DNA of 63,979 nt from positions 1-63,979 of the forward strand of contig NZ_LAZU01000035.1 in the NCBI RefSeq assembly GCF_000987955.1. Direction: 5' to 3'. How positions within the stretch are numbered: position 1 is the first letter of the stretch; each line of letters opens with the position of its first letter. The notes under the pieces were generated by a model. It was not told where the DNA came from and did not search any database. It saw nothing but the letters and a program-made list of their open reading frames with translations. The stretch is from Paenibacillus sp. DMB20 (GTDB lineage Bacteria > Bacillota > Bacilli > Paenibacillales > Paenibacillaceae). Shown piece after piece: positions 38,657 to 48,225 of this stretch. Position numbers and translations under genes: made by a program.

Positions 38657-38742
38657 GTCCAGGTAAGGAAGTCTGAGATGGCAGGAACCTGGGAGATGTT
38701 ACGAAAAATCAGGTTGACTACAAATTAATTAGGCGCCATACT

Positions 38743-39280
38743 ATGTTCATGGCCAAGAATAATAAAGCAACACATCAGATGAACGCTATTCCCTCGCTTA
38801 TACAGTCCAAGCGTCAGATCGAGCGCTATGATCTGGATGTGGACGCACAGGCAATACTCGTTGCTTCGAGGCTGATCGCAGCGGGATCCTGGCTGGGACA
38901 TGCCGCGGAGGTTCATTTCTCCAGATTCGGTTTATCCGCGGGGCGGTATCGCTTATTGGCAGACCTTGAAGATAACGGGGGGGGAAGAACTGCCTTCGCA
39001 ACTGGCAGAGCACTTGGGCGTCACGCGTGCCACGGTGACCGGTCTCATCGATATTCTTGAACGGGACAGCCTGGTCTCCAGGCGGCCGAGTCCGGATGAT
39101 GGGCGTCAGAAATCGGTCGTTTTGACCGAGGAAGGCAGAAATAAGCTTCGCGACATGGCTCCCGAGCACTTCGCCCGGTTGGAAGCGATGGTGGGATTGC
39201 TGAGCATCGAGGAGCGCGGCTTGTTTCTGGACCTGCTGGACCGCGTAACACAAGGTATCTCGTCGCTTACGGACGAATAA
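38743..39280 (+). CDS. MarR-family transcription regulator (frame broken once)
   Basis: About 178 aa winged-helix regulator. N-terminal dimer helices, then GLSAGRYRLLADLEDNGG, DNA-recognition part LPSQLAEHLGVTRATVTGLIDILERDSLVSRRPSPDDGR and the wing. Broken by one extra G in the run 38977-38984; correction reads NGGEELPSQLAEHL. Start ATG at 38743 or 38749; ribosome site is weak. A strong terminator follows. It could regulate the neighbouring DinB gene, but nothing in the sequence proves it. Confidence 0.87.
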
Positions 39281-39384
39281 GGAAACTAAGGGAACGTCAA
39301 CAGAAAGAGGACGGGCTAGGAAAATGCTAACGAGGATAGCACTTCCGGTTCGAAAAGTCCAAGACAAATCTGAGATCATGAGTG

Positions 39385-39427
39385 AAAAGTCTATCCTGTC
39401 GAGATATTCCTGCCAGGATAGACTTTT
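39385..39427 (+). terminator. terminator of the marR gene
   Basis: Perfect stem aaaagtctatcctg / caggataggactttt-type repeat (14 bp) with T-rich end. A second weaker hairpin, gagagggatca / tgatccctctc, follows at 39446-39484. Confidence 0.88.
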
Positions 39428-39549
39428 ATACGAGGCCCTTCCGGAGAGGGATCATGCCAAAGGAATAAACGGCTGATCCCTCTCCCTTTGCGTTGTGGTT
39501 TAAGGAGGCGAAAGTTCTCTGAAGCCCATACCATGGGGAATATACCTGT

Positions 39550-40588
39550 TCAAGGCATGTTTGTTTTATGCTTTTCCCAGTTCCAGACCTCGATCCGGCC
39601 AAGCCGGAAATCCCGAAGCCCCGGTACCTGCTTCAGCTTTTCCAGCTCTCTCACCGGCCCGGTGACGACTGCCCCAAACACCTGTATCCCATTGAGGTAA
39701 GCCAAACGCTGTTTATCCTCGCCGGCACCGTCGTAGTTCACACGGCTTGTCAACCATTCCAAGTCTTTGATCATTTGGTCCGCTGCCATTTTTACATCGT
39801 CTTTGGATATGCTTCGGTTCCATCTTCTCCTGGCGCCGTCATCCGAATAGGCCGTATAGGGGCGAAGCGTCAGATGAGGGGCATATATTGCATCGCCGCT
39901 GCTGCTATAGGTAGATATCTTCACTTCTTTAATTTCGCCTGAATATACAGCCATGCCCATGATCCAGAGGTCATAGCCGGACAGCATTTCCGCAAGCTGA
40001 CCCGGAGCAATTCCTTTGCCGAGCGAAAACCCCATTTCGGCCACAAAACCGTCCTCGATCCGGCTCAATTGCTTCAAAGCCTCCTCTGTTTTCTTCCCGT
40101 TCCCATCGGTGCCTCCATATACAAGCGACATCGGCATTCCAAAGGAAGCTGGAGCATATCCGTCTAAATATTTCGGGGTTTCTTTTATTGTATATCTCAG
40201 CTCGCCAAACAAGTTTTTTTTCCGCATGCAACTCGCCCGTGATTACCTTCCATTCCCCAATCTGCCGGTATAGCCTAGTTGTCACCGTCTGGGTCAGCAG
40301 CGGACTTAACGAGACGGTCCCAAAGTTATGATCCACCTTCGTACCGCTTCCGGAGAGTTCTGCCAATGTGTCCACCGCACGCTTAAACTGATCGTTTTTC
40401 CCTGATATCTCAAAATAAGCGCTGACTCCGCCCCAAAACAGCATAAACAAAAACACGATAAACAAGGTCACGGAAGTGATCCTCTTTCCCCGTCGGATTC
40501 CATCCATCCATTTCATCCGCCGTTTCCTTCGCTCCAGCAGCTCCGGCGAGAATTTCTCCGTACTCACCGTTTTGTCCTCACTCACCAA
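39550..40588 (-). CDS. Anti-sigma-factor-like membrane protein (frame broken once)
   Basis: About 345 aa. A basic cytoplasmic N-terminus (ERRKRRMKWMDGIRRGK), one TM helix (TSVTLFIVFLFMLFWGGV) and a large outer domain whose end (QRLAYLNGIQVFGAVVTGPVRELEKLK) resembles the C-terminal domain of Bacillus-type anti-sigma regulators (Sigma_reg_N/Sigma_reg_C). Such proteins usually sit behind an ECF sigma gene; none is adjacent here. One extra base in the run 40214-40221 breaks the frame between the two halves. TTG 40588 with GGAGAGG upstream. Confidence 0.68.
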
Positions 40589-40777
40589 ACCATCACCCTC
40601 TCCGCTCTCTACCTTTATAACCCGCTTTCCCCCTGCAAAGTTATGCCGAGCGGCTGAAATCCCTTTTCGGTAGGGGCCAATGAATGGCGTTAATCAAAAG
40701 CCCCATTTCCCCTTATGCTCCGATAACACTCTCCTTTTAAGATAGGTCCATATCTTAATTTTGGAGGGACAGCCAGA

Positions 40778-42590
40778 ATGAATCCGCGATTTAGAAAAGC
40801 TTTTGCAATCCTGATGTCAGCCTTGTTAATGATAGGAGTGCTTACAGGCGTCAAACCGGCAACAGCTAAGCCTCATGCTTCAAAAGAGGGCGGCAGCTTC
40901 AAGGTTGCGATTTTACCGGATACCCAAAAGTATGCGCGTTATAAAAAACGAAATCTTCATGTCGCAGACCAAATGGATCAAAGACCATGCCCAAAAGGAG
41001 AACATCATGTTCACCTCCCATCTGGGCGATTTGGTAGACCGGGTAAATGAAACCTACGAATGGAAAAATGCGGATCAAGCGATGAAGACGCTGGATAAAG
41101 CAAAGCTGCCTTACGGATTCCTGGCAGGCAATCATGACGTGTTGGATTCGAACCAATACGACAATGAACGCGATTTGCAAAAAGAACCGTTCCGTCAGTA
41201 CTTTTCCGCGGATCGAATGAAGTCGATTCCGGGTTTTGGCGGCAGCTCGGCGAATGGGTTCAACTCTTATTACCTATTTGATGGGGCGGGGAAGAAGTAT
41301 ATTGCGCTTTTTCTGGACTGGAGATCGTCCGAGGAATCGCTGAAGTGGGCTCAAGGGGTCATCGACAAGCATCCAACCTATCCGGTTATGCTGTTTACCC
41401 ATCAGCTCCTGAACATTTCGGGTGACAAGAAGGAAGCGGTGATGACGGACCACGGCCAGTACTTGTGGGATAAGCTGATCAAGAAGAACGACCAGATTTT
41501 TCTGACCGTCAACGGACATCATCACGGCTACGCCCATAAGATCATGAAGAACGATAAAGGGCAGGATGTGGTCATGATGGTTGTGGATTACCAGAGTGCT
41601 TTCCACGGCGGCAATGGTCTCATGCGGACGTTGGAGTTCGACATGGCCAAAAACCGCATTCATGCCAAATCGTTCTCCCCTTGGGTTTTGAGTATGCCGG
41701 AGAGTCAGAGAACGATCTTTGACGAAGAGAATCTGGTCGACGATTTTAATGATTTTACGGTTTCCATGGATTTCGAAGAACGGTTCTCCGGATTTCAACC
41801 GGTGATTCAGGCGGATAAAGAGATCCCTAATGTAAAAGGCACGCAGGCCCATTGGCGTTTCGAAAACCGCTCGGCTTCCGAGGGCCAGCCTGTGGTCGGC
41901 AACGGCACTCCGGTTGTGCGGGACCTGACTCATCAGGGAAATGATCTGTACCGGAAGGATGAAGGCGCTGCAGCACCGGAGGATCTGGTATGGTACAAGG
42001 GAAATGCCCAAAATCCGCAAAGCCGGTCCGGTATCCGCTTTTTTGGCGATAAGACCCTGGAGAAGGGGGCTTACTTGCAGACATCGGATACCGCGCCGCT
42101 CAACAAACATACGTTTGAGAACGGCTATACTGTAGAAGCCATCGTTAAGCTCGGACCTGACTTCCAAAGCGATAAGCATTCGTGGATGGGCATTTTGGGA
42201 CGCCTTGGGACCGGGAAGGATGTCGGTAAATTGGAAGGCGACGCGGACGCTCCGTTAGCAACGATGTCCGTCTCAAGCCTGCGAGAAATCCAGTGGGCGG
42301 CGTTTCCCGTGAATTACGACAGCGAGCAGACCAACTGGTCCTGGGAGATGGATGACAGCTGGCATCACATCGCGATCGTAAATGACAGGGTGACGACCAC
42401 CATGTATATTGACGGGGTTGAAGTACTTCGCAATCCGGATACAAAGGTTTACGGCCTCGCGACGGCGAACAAGCCATGGATGGTTGGCGCGAGCCAGTAC
42501 GCCAATAAGCTGGACGGCGTATTTAACGGATGGATCAGCGAAATCCGGCTCGTGGATCATGCCCTGGACAAGAAGGATTTCCTGAAATAA
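40778..42590 (+). CDS. Secreted calcineurin-like phosphoesterase with LamG-like domain (frame broken once)
   Basis: About 603 aa. Signal peptide (residues 1-31), then a metallophosphoesterase domain: VAILPDTQKYA, GDLVDR, AGNHDVLD, FTHQ and NGHHHGYAHK hold the two-metal ligands. The last ~200 residues look like a concanavalin/LamG jelly roll (HHIAIVNDRVTTTMYIDGVEV, FNGWISEIRLVDHAL). Acts outside the cell on an unknown phosphoester. Broken by one extra A at 40943-40948, near the first motif; correction joins QKYARYKNEIF. ATG 40778 behind GGAGGG. Terminator at 42663. Confidence 0.9.
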
Positions 42591-42662
42591 GCTGTCTGTT
42601 GGCGCAGAGGAAGTTTTTTCGCTAATCTAAATAAAAACCTGGCGCGTGACGTTGAAAGGGTC

Positions 42663-42706
42663 AGCCGCCTTCTTGCTTCTATCACGAGGCCGGAAGGCGG
42701 CTTTTT
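42663..42706 (+). terminator. terminator of the phosphoesterase gene
   Basis: Stem agccgccttc / gaaggcggct followed by five T. Confidence 0.88.
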
Positions 42707-42866
42707 ATCGGAGCCGTGAAGCGCGGGAATGCCTGGAGGACTCCAGTTTCCCGTACGAATAGCCTTGGGGTTCCATGATTAATATTTCGCCAAGCCATGT
42801 TTTCCGGGAGGGGAATCTTATATAATGAGAGCAATTCTTATATCACCCAACCCAAGGAGGGCTAGC

Positions 42867-43724
42867 ATGAAATTCCGCGTTTCCGCCGTGCAGTATCACC
42901 TGCATACCATTCAATCCTTTGACGAATTTGCCCGCCAGTGCGAGCATTACATCCGGACGGCCGAAGAATACGAAGCCGACTTCGTGCTGTTCCCCGAGTT
43001 TTTCACCACCCAGCTCATGTCCATTGGGGACGGGCAGGGAAATGCCCTGACCATCAACGATCTTCCGGATTTCACGGACCGCTACCGCGAACTGTTTGAA
43101 AGCTTTGCGAAGCAATACAACATACATATCATCGGAGGAACCCACGTCATCCGCCGGGAAGGGAAACTTTATAACGTGGCCCATCTATTTTATCCGGACG
43201 GCCGCATTGCGGAGCAGGCGAAGATTCACATTACGCCTTCGGAGATTACCGGGTGGAACATGGGCGCGGGCGAAGGCCTGCAGGTGTTCGAGACGGAAAA
43301 AGGCACCGTTGCCATGCTGACCTGCTACGATATCGAGTTCCCGGAAATCGTGCGGATGGCCAAGGCCAAGGGGGCGGATGTCATTTTCTGCCCTTCCTGC
43401 ACCGACGACCGGCACGGCTTTCACCGTGTGCGTTATACGAGCCATGCGCGGGCGATCGAGAACCAAGTTTATGTCGTGCTGACCGGTACGGTCGGGTCGC
43501 TGCCCACGGTTGACCTGATGCGCGCGAACTTCGGCCAGGCAGCGATTATTACGCCGAACGACATTCCGTTTCCGCCGAAAGGGCTGCTTGCGGAAGGTGA
43601 AATCAACGACGACATGATCGTCACGGCCGATCTCGACCTGAACCTCCTGTACCAAGTTCGGGAAAAAGGCTCCGTTACGACCTGGCGCGACCGCCGAACC
43701 GATTTGTATCCCGATTGGAGATAA
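42867..43724 (+). CDS. Carbon-nitrogen hydrolase (nitrilase superfamily)
   Basis: 286 aa. The Glu-Lys-Cys triad is visible: FPEFFTTQ (Glu), KIHITPSEI (Lys) and LTCYDIEFPE (Cys). It hydrolyses an amide or nitrile; substrate unknown. ATG at 42867 follows AAGGAGG, giving MKFRVSAVQYHL; the longer frame from 42825 lacks support. A GNAT gene starts 27 nt downstream. In B. subtilis YhcX both activities are fused in one protein, so these two likely work together. Confidence 0.9.
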   Translation: MKFRVSAVQYHLHTIQSFDEFARQCEHYIRTAEEYEADFVLFPEFFTTQLMSIGDGQGNALTINDLPDFTDRYRELFESFAKQYNIHIIGGTHVIRREGKLYNVAHLFYPDGRIAEQAKIHITPSEITGWNMGAGEGLQVFETEKGTVAMLTCYDIEFPEIVRMAKAKGADVIFCPSCTDDRHGFHRVRYTSHARAIENQVYVVLTGTVGSLPTVDLMRANFGQAAIITPNDIPFPPKGLLAEGEINDDMIVTADLDLNLLYQVREKGSVTTWRDRRTDLYPDWR

Positions 43725-43751
43725 CCTTGGAAAGGAGGAGACCCCAAGAGA

Positions 43752-44423
43752 ATGACCAAGTTTCGCCAGCGGTTTTACGTGTTTGACGACAACCGCCCGG
43801 TTCCGGCGGTGATCCGCAGCTATACCCCGGCGGATTTCGACGAGCTGATCGTCATTCAATCCGAAACGTTTCCGCCCCCCTACCCGCCGGAGCAGTGGTG
43901 GAACAAAGAGCAGCTGATGCAGCATGTCGCCCGGTTCCCCGAAGGCGCCTTGTGCATTGAGGTCGACGGCGTGCTTGCCGGATCGATCACCTCGCTGATT
44001 GTGGATTACGACCCGGAGGGTCCGCCCCATTCCTGGGCTGAGGCCACGGACGGCGGATATATCCGCAATCACAACCCGTACGGGAACACGCTGTATATCG
44101 CCGATATTTGCGTTCGTCCGCGCTACCGCAAGCTGGGACTCGGCAAATGGCTGATTCAGTCGCTTTATCACGTCACGGTGCAGTTGGAACTTGCCCGTCT
44201 TTTGGGAGGCGGGCGCATGCCCGGCTATCACAGGGTCGCAGCCGGCATGACGGCGGAGGAGTATCTTGACGCGGTCATCCGCGGCGATTTGAAGGATCCG
44301 GTTGTAACCTTTCTCCTCCGCTGCGGCAGGACGCCTGTAGGCGTAGCCGCAAATTACCTTGAGGATGAAGAGTCCTGCAACTATGGGGCTTTAATGGAAT
44401 GGAGGAACCCCTTTAAGAGTTAA
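43752..44423 (+). CDS. GNAT acetyltransferase, partner of the nitrilase-type hydrolase
   Basis: 223 aa. GNAT fold with IADICVRPRYRKLGLGKWLIQS as the acetyl-CoA loop and VGVAANYLEDEES at the end. ATG at 43752, after AAAGGAGG, 27 nt from the end of the hydrolase gene, so cotranscribed. The arrangement hydrolase-then-GNAT is the reverse order of the fused YhcX of B. subtilis, where the GNAT part comes first. Substrate unknown. Confidence 0.87.
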   Translation: MTKFRQRFYVFDDNRPVPAVIRSYTPADFDELIVIQSETFPPPYPPEQWWNKEQLMQHVARFPEGALCIEVDGVLAGSITSLIVDYDPEGPPHSWAEATDGGYIRNHNPYGNTLYIADICVRPRYRKLGLGKWLIQSLYHVTVQLELARLLGGGRMPGYHRVAAGMTAEEYLDAVIRGDLKDPVVTFLLRCGRTPVGVAANYLEDEESCNYGALMEWRNPFKS

Positions 44424-44503
44424 AGCTCTGAACAAAGCAAGCTGTCAGAACACTACTGTTTATCCAAATAAATCCCCGCCTATAAAGAAGGAGGTTTTAG
44501 CAT

Positions 44504-45175
44504 ATGGAATATATCCGTATTACAAGCATTGATGATCCATTGTTCCGGAAAATGCATAATCTCATGAAAGAAGTCTTCCCGCCCGAAGAGGTTCTGGAGT
44601 TCAGCCTGTGGAAAGAGCCCTTGGAGGATCCGGGCATCCGGGTATTCGTTGCGCTTCATGACGGCGAGGCCGTTGGCGCGACGGAGTACCGCTACTATGA
44701 CGACTGGAACGTGGCCATGACCGACTTTACGATTATCGGCCGCGAAGGTCTCGGCATCGGCCGCTTCCTGGCGGAGAACCGCTTAAAGGATCTGCAGTCT
44801 TTGGCTGCAGCGAGCGGCAAAGAGCTGTTCGGCATGTTTGCCGAAATTTATGATCCGTACCGCGTGCAGGACCATGCTTTCGGCGGCGTGAAGCCGATGG
44901 ACCCGTTCGTGCGCCGGGAGGTTCTTTCCCATCTCGGTTATAAACGGACCGATTTAGAGTATGTCCATCCTTCCTGGAACAATGACGGCGAGGCGGTGAC
45001 GGGATTGGATTTCTGCTTCATGCCCGGAGACGATGACATGAACGAGCTGCCTGCGGAATTGATTGTAAACTTCCTGAAACGCTATTATGCGGTACTCCCT
45101 GAAAAACCGCAGGCTTGGAACGACATGGTCGCTCGGCTGGAACAGCAAGACAAGGTGACGCTTCTGCCTCTGTAA
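44504..45175 (+). CDS. GNAT-family acetyltransferase
   Basis: 223 aa, ATG at 44504 with AAGGAGG. The acetyl-CoA loop is GREGLGIGRFLAENRL. A longer C-terminal part (FGGVKPMDPFVRREVL, LDFCFMPGDDD) distinguishes it from small GNATs. Substrate unknown. 80 nt behind the previous gene; may belong to the same unit. Terminator at 45186. Confidence 0.8.
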   Translation: MEYIRITSIDDPLFRKMHNLMKEVFPPEEVLEFSLWKEPLEDPGIRVFVALHDGEAVGATEYRYYDDWNVAMTDFTIIGREGLGIGRFLAENRLKDLQSLAAASGKELFGMFAEIYDPYRVQDHAFGGVKPMDPFVRREVLSHLGYKRTDLEYVHPSWNNDGEAVTGLDFCFMPGDDDMNELPAELIVNFLKRYYAVLPEKPQAWNDMVARLEQQDKVTLLPL

Positions 45176-45185
45176 GTGATTCCCG

Positions 45186-45216
45186 AGCCTGATCCGTGAA
45201 AAGATCGGGCTTTTCT
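45186..45216 (+). terminator. terminator of the hydrolase-GNAT unit
   Basis: Stem gagcctgatc / gatcgggctt with T-rich end. Confidence 0.75.
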
Positions 45217-45294
45217 ATGTTTTTCGAATATTGGAATGGCATTTAGTGGTATATAAAGGGGTTCAAGTAAGATGAATTCGGGTGGTGGATTTGG

Positions 45295-45813
45295 ATGAAA
45301 AAGGAAATCCTATTGACATTCGCGGGTCTCATTGGCATTTTAACCGTCTTCGTGTATTGGCTGACCCAGACAGGCGAACCGAAATTGCCGATGTCGAAGG
45401 AAGAAAAGGCCGCAGCGGCATATGTCGAATCCTTCGGCTACACGATCCATAAACGATCCGGGAAGATACATACTTATATTCTGGAGAAATCCTTCTTTCG
45501 CAGCGGTTCCGGGCAAACGCCGTATATTCAGACGTGGAGCGTGCAGAGCCGGGACCCGGCCGATTTTTTCGGTAAGGAGATTTCCGGGTACCGCTTTACG
45601 GTTTCCGGGCATCTGCTTGACAAAATGTATGACACGCATACGCAAATATACGTCATGATGGCGGATGGACGGGTCATCGGGGGCACCTCTTTTCCTGACA
45701 AAGATGACCTGGCTGGAGCACCATATTCCATCGACGGAAAAACGCTGGAAGAAGTGACGGGCATTTCCTACGGCGAATGGCGAAAGCGGTGGGAGGAAAA
45801 ATATAGCGACTAA
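45295..45813 (+). CDS. Membrane-anchored protein of unknown function
   Basis: 172 aa. One N-terminal TM/signal anchor (LLTFAGLIGILTVFVYWL) and an outer domain with mixed charge, including AAAYVESFGYTI and IYVMMADGRVIGGTSFPD. I recall similar small proteins of Paenibacillus without known function but name no family. ATG at 45295; the ribosome site is weak (GGTGGTGG). The ~200 nt after it contain no gene. Confidence 0.68.
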   Translation: MKKEILLTFAGLIGILTVFVYWLTQTGEPKLPMSKEEKAAAAYVESFGYTIHKRSGKIHTYILEKSFFRSGSGQTPYIQTWSVQSRDPADFFGKEISGYRFTVSGHLLDKMYDTHTQIYVMMADGRVIGGTSFPDKDDLAGAPYSIDGKTLEEVTGISYGEWRKRWEEKYSD

Positions 45814-46013
45814 TGCGGTCGGTAGTTTTCCGTCTCTAGAGCTTCATCAACAGCAAACGCCGAAGGAGTTTCTACATATTGAAATTCGATAGACTTCCCA
45901 TCAATATATAGAGGACCGTGAAATCTCAATGAAAATTTACAAAAATCCTTATTTGAATTGCCGGGCCATACTGGATATAGTAATACAATAGGTAAGGAAA
46001 AGAGGAGCGTATC

Positions 46014-46439
46014 ATGTCAGACCGAAAACAAGCGACCATTATTCTTCACAGCCTTCATGAAGGGGAGAATACGGTGCAGGAGCTTCCGGCAGAGGTGTTT
46101 GCCAAAGGAAATGCTCTTTATGTTCGCTACGAAGAACCGAAGATGGGGCCGTATCAGGGCGATACCCGAGCGACCGTGAAGCTGACCGGCGATGAACTCA
46201 AAATCATCCGGCACGGCGAAGTCCAGTCGGAGCAGGCGTTCAGGCTTGGTCAGAAGCTGCCGGGATATTACCGTTCCCCCTTCACCTCATTCCAACTGTC
46301 AACGCACACCCAGCGCCTCAGCATCGATATCAACGACATGTCGGGCAGCGCTTCCTGGGCGTATGATTTATATGTGTTCGATGAGTTTTCGGGACACTTT
46401 TCCATCAGTTTGATTATTCAGGAGGATCATGAATCATGA
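46014..46439 (+). CDS. ywiB: YwiB family protein (DUF1934)
   Basis: 141 aa small beta-barrel (calycin-like) protein of unknown function. In B. subtilis ywiB is the direct neighbour of argS, as here, and the stop overlaps the argS start by ATGA (46436-46439), so the two are translationally coupled. Motifs LRYEE-type VRYEEPKMGP and the C-terminal DLYVFDEFSGHFSISLII fit the family. ATG 46014 with AGAGGAG upstream. Confidence 0.85.
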   Translation: MSDRKQATIILHSLHEGENTVQELPAEVFAKGNALYVRYEEPKMGPYQGDTRATVKLTGDELKIIRHGEVQSEQAFRLGQKLPGYYRSPFTSFQLSTHTQRLSIDINDMSGSASWAYDLYVFDEFSGHFSISLIIQEDHES

Positions 46440-48115
46440 CATTGAATCCACTCGATCACATTCATCGGCTTGTTGCCGAAGCGGTAGCCGATGCGGCCGT
46501 CGCGGCAGGGCTGGTGTCCCGTGAAGAAATGCCAGCCGTTACGCTCGAGGTGCCGAAAGACAAAACCCATGGCGACCTGGCGACGAATGCAGCCATGCAG
46601 CTGACACGGATCGCGAAAAAGAACCCGCGCCAGATTGCAGAAGCGATTCTTGAGCATCTGGACACCGCCAAAGCATCCATTGAAAAAGCGGAAATCGCAG
46701 GCCCTGGCTTTATCAACTTTACCCTGGACAAAAGCTGCCTGTACCCTGTCATCGGGCTGGTTCAGGAGCAGGGGAACAACTACGGCCGCGTTGACGTCGG
46801 GCAAGGCAAAAGAGCCCAGCTGGAGTTTGTCAGCGCCAATCCGACGGGCAGCCTTCATTTGGGACATGCCCGCGGCGCTGCCGTTGGGGATGCCCTGTGC
46901 AACGTGCTTGACTTTGCGGGATATGAAGTGACCCGTGAGTACTACATTAACGATGCCGGAAACCAGGTCGTGAACCTGTGCAAATCGATCGAAGCCCGTT
47001 ATCTTCAAGAGCTTGGTCAAGATGCTGAGATGCCGGAAGACGGCTACCATGGGGAGGACATCAAGGGCTTTGCCAAGGAATTGGTAGCGGAAAAGGGAGA
47101 CTCCTTATTGTCCCTCACGCCTGAGGAACGGACAGCTTTCTTCCGCCAGTACGGCCTTGAAAAAGAGCTTGGCAAAATCAAACGCGATCTGGCCCGTTTC
47201 CGCGTGAACTTCGACGAATGGTTCAGCGAGACCTCCCTTTATGAGAACGGACTGGTGGAGGACGCTCTTAATGAACTGAAGGCTAAGGGCAAAACCTATG
47301 AGAAAGACGGCGCTTTGTGGCTCCGTACAACCGATTACGGCGACGACAAGGACCGCGTGCTGGTGAAAAATGACGGTACGTATACCTATCTGACGCCCGA
47401 TATCGCATATCATCGAAATAAATACGAGCGAGGCTTCGACAAAGTAATGAACATTTGGGGGGCGGACCATCACGGCTACGTTCCCCGGATGAGAGCCGCG
47501 ATGGAAGCTTTGGGCAACGATCCATCCAAGCTGATCGTCTTGATCGCGCAAATGGTAAGCCTGTTCCAGAACGGCGAAAAGGTGAAAATGTCCAAGCGTA
47601 CCGGCAAAGCCGTAACGATGGAGGATCTGATGGACGAAGTCGGCGTCGACGCGATCCGTTATTTCTTCACGATGCGCAGCATGGACTCCCATCTGGATTT
47701 TGACATGGATCTCGCCGTTTCGACATCCAATGAAAATCCGGTGTTCTACGTGCAGTACGCGCACGCGCGGATCTGCAGCGTGTTCCGGCAGGCTGAGGAG
47801 CAGGCAATACGGCTGCTTCCTCTGTCCGAGGTGAATCTTGGACGCCTGACGACGGAGCATGAGTACGATCTGCTTCGCAAAATCGGCGAGCTTCCGCAGG
47901 AAGTTTCGGTTGCGGCGGAGAACTATGCGCCGCATCGCCTGATTCGCTATGTATACGAGCTCGCTTCGATGTTCCACAGCTACTATAAGGCCGAGCGGGT
48001 GATTACCGAGGATGCGGAACAGACCCAAGCACGGTTTGCCCTTTTGGCCGCCGTACGCACCGTTATTGCGAATGTGCTCCGCCTGGTGGGCGTATCCGCT
48101 CCGGAACGGATGTAG
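46436..48115 (+). CDS. argS: Arginyl-tRNA synthetase
   Basis: Class I synthetase charging tRNA-Arg, 559 aa. It has an N-terminal additional domain (about 1-110), then the HIGH-type signature SLHLGHAR in FVSANPTGSLHLGHARG, KMSK-type KVKMSKRTG (about residue 385) and the C-terminal DALR anticodon-binding domain (ENPVFYVQYAHARICS). Start ATG 46436 overlaps ywiB. Intact frame, no T-box leader. A terminator shared with the convergent protease follows. Confidence 0.97.
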   Translation: MTLNPLDHIHRLVAEAVADAAVAAGLVSREEMPAVTLEVPKDKTHGDLATNAAMQLTRIAKKNPRQIAEAILEHLDTAKASIEKAEIAGPGFINFTLDKSCLYPVIGLVQEQGNNYGRVDVGQGKRAQLEFVSANPTGSLHLGHARGAAVGDALCNVLDFAGYEVTREYYINDAGNQVVNLCKSIEARYLQELGQDAEMPEDGYHGEDIKGFAKELVAEKGDSLLSLTPEERTAFFRQYGLEKELGKIKRDLARFRVNFDEWFSETSLYENGLVEDALNELKAKGKTYEKDGALWLRTTDYGDDKDRVLVKNDGTYTYLTPDIAYHRNKYERGFDKVMNIWGADHHGYVPRMRAAMEALGNDPSKLIVLIAQMVSLFQNGEKVKMSKRTGKAVTMEDLMDEVGVDAIRYFFTMRSMDSHLDFDMDLAVSTSNENPVFYVQYAHARICSVFRQAEEQAIRLLPLSEVNLGRLTTEHEYDLLRKIGELPQEVSVAAENYAPHRLIRYVYELASMFHSYYKAERVITEDAEQTQARFALLAAVRTVIANVLRLVGVSAPERM

Positions 48116-48187
48116 GCCTTTGGCAAACATCCGGGATGCCGCGCGCCATGGATAAGCGACGGTGAAGGGCATTTAATATGGAATATC

Positions 48188-48224
48188 AAAACAGCCGTTC
48201 TCCTATAAGGAGAGCGGCTGTTTG
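48188..48224. terminator. bidirectional terminator, argS / protease
   Basis: Stem aaacagccgctctcc-type: aacagccgttctcct / aggagagcggctgtt, T-rich on both outer sides, between convergent genes. Confidence 0.9.
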
Positions 48225-48225
48225 A

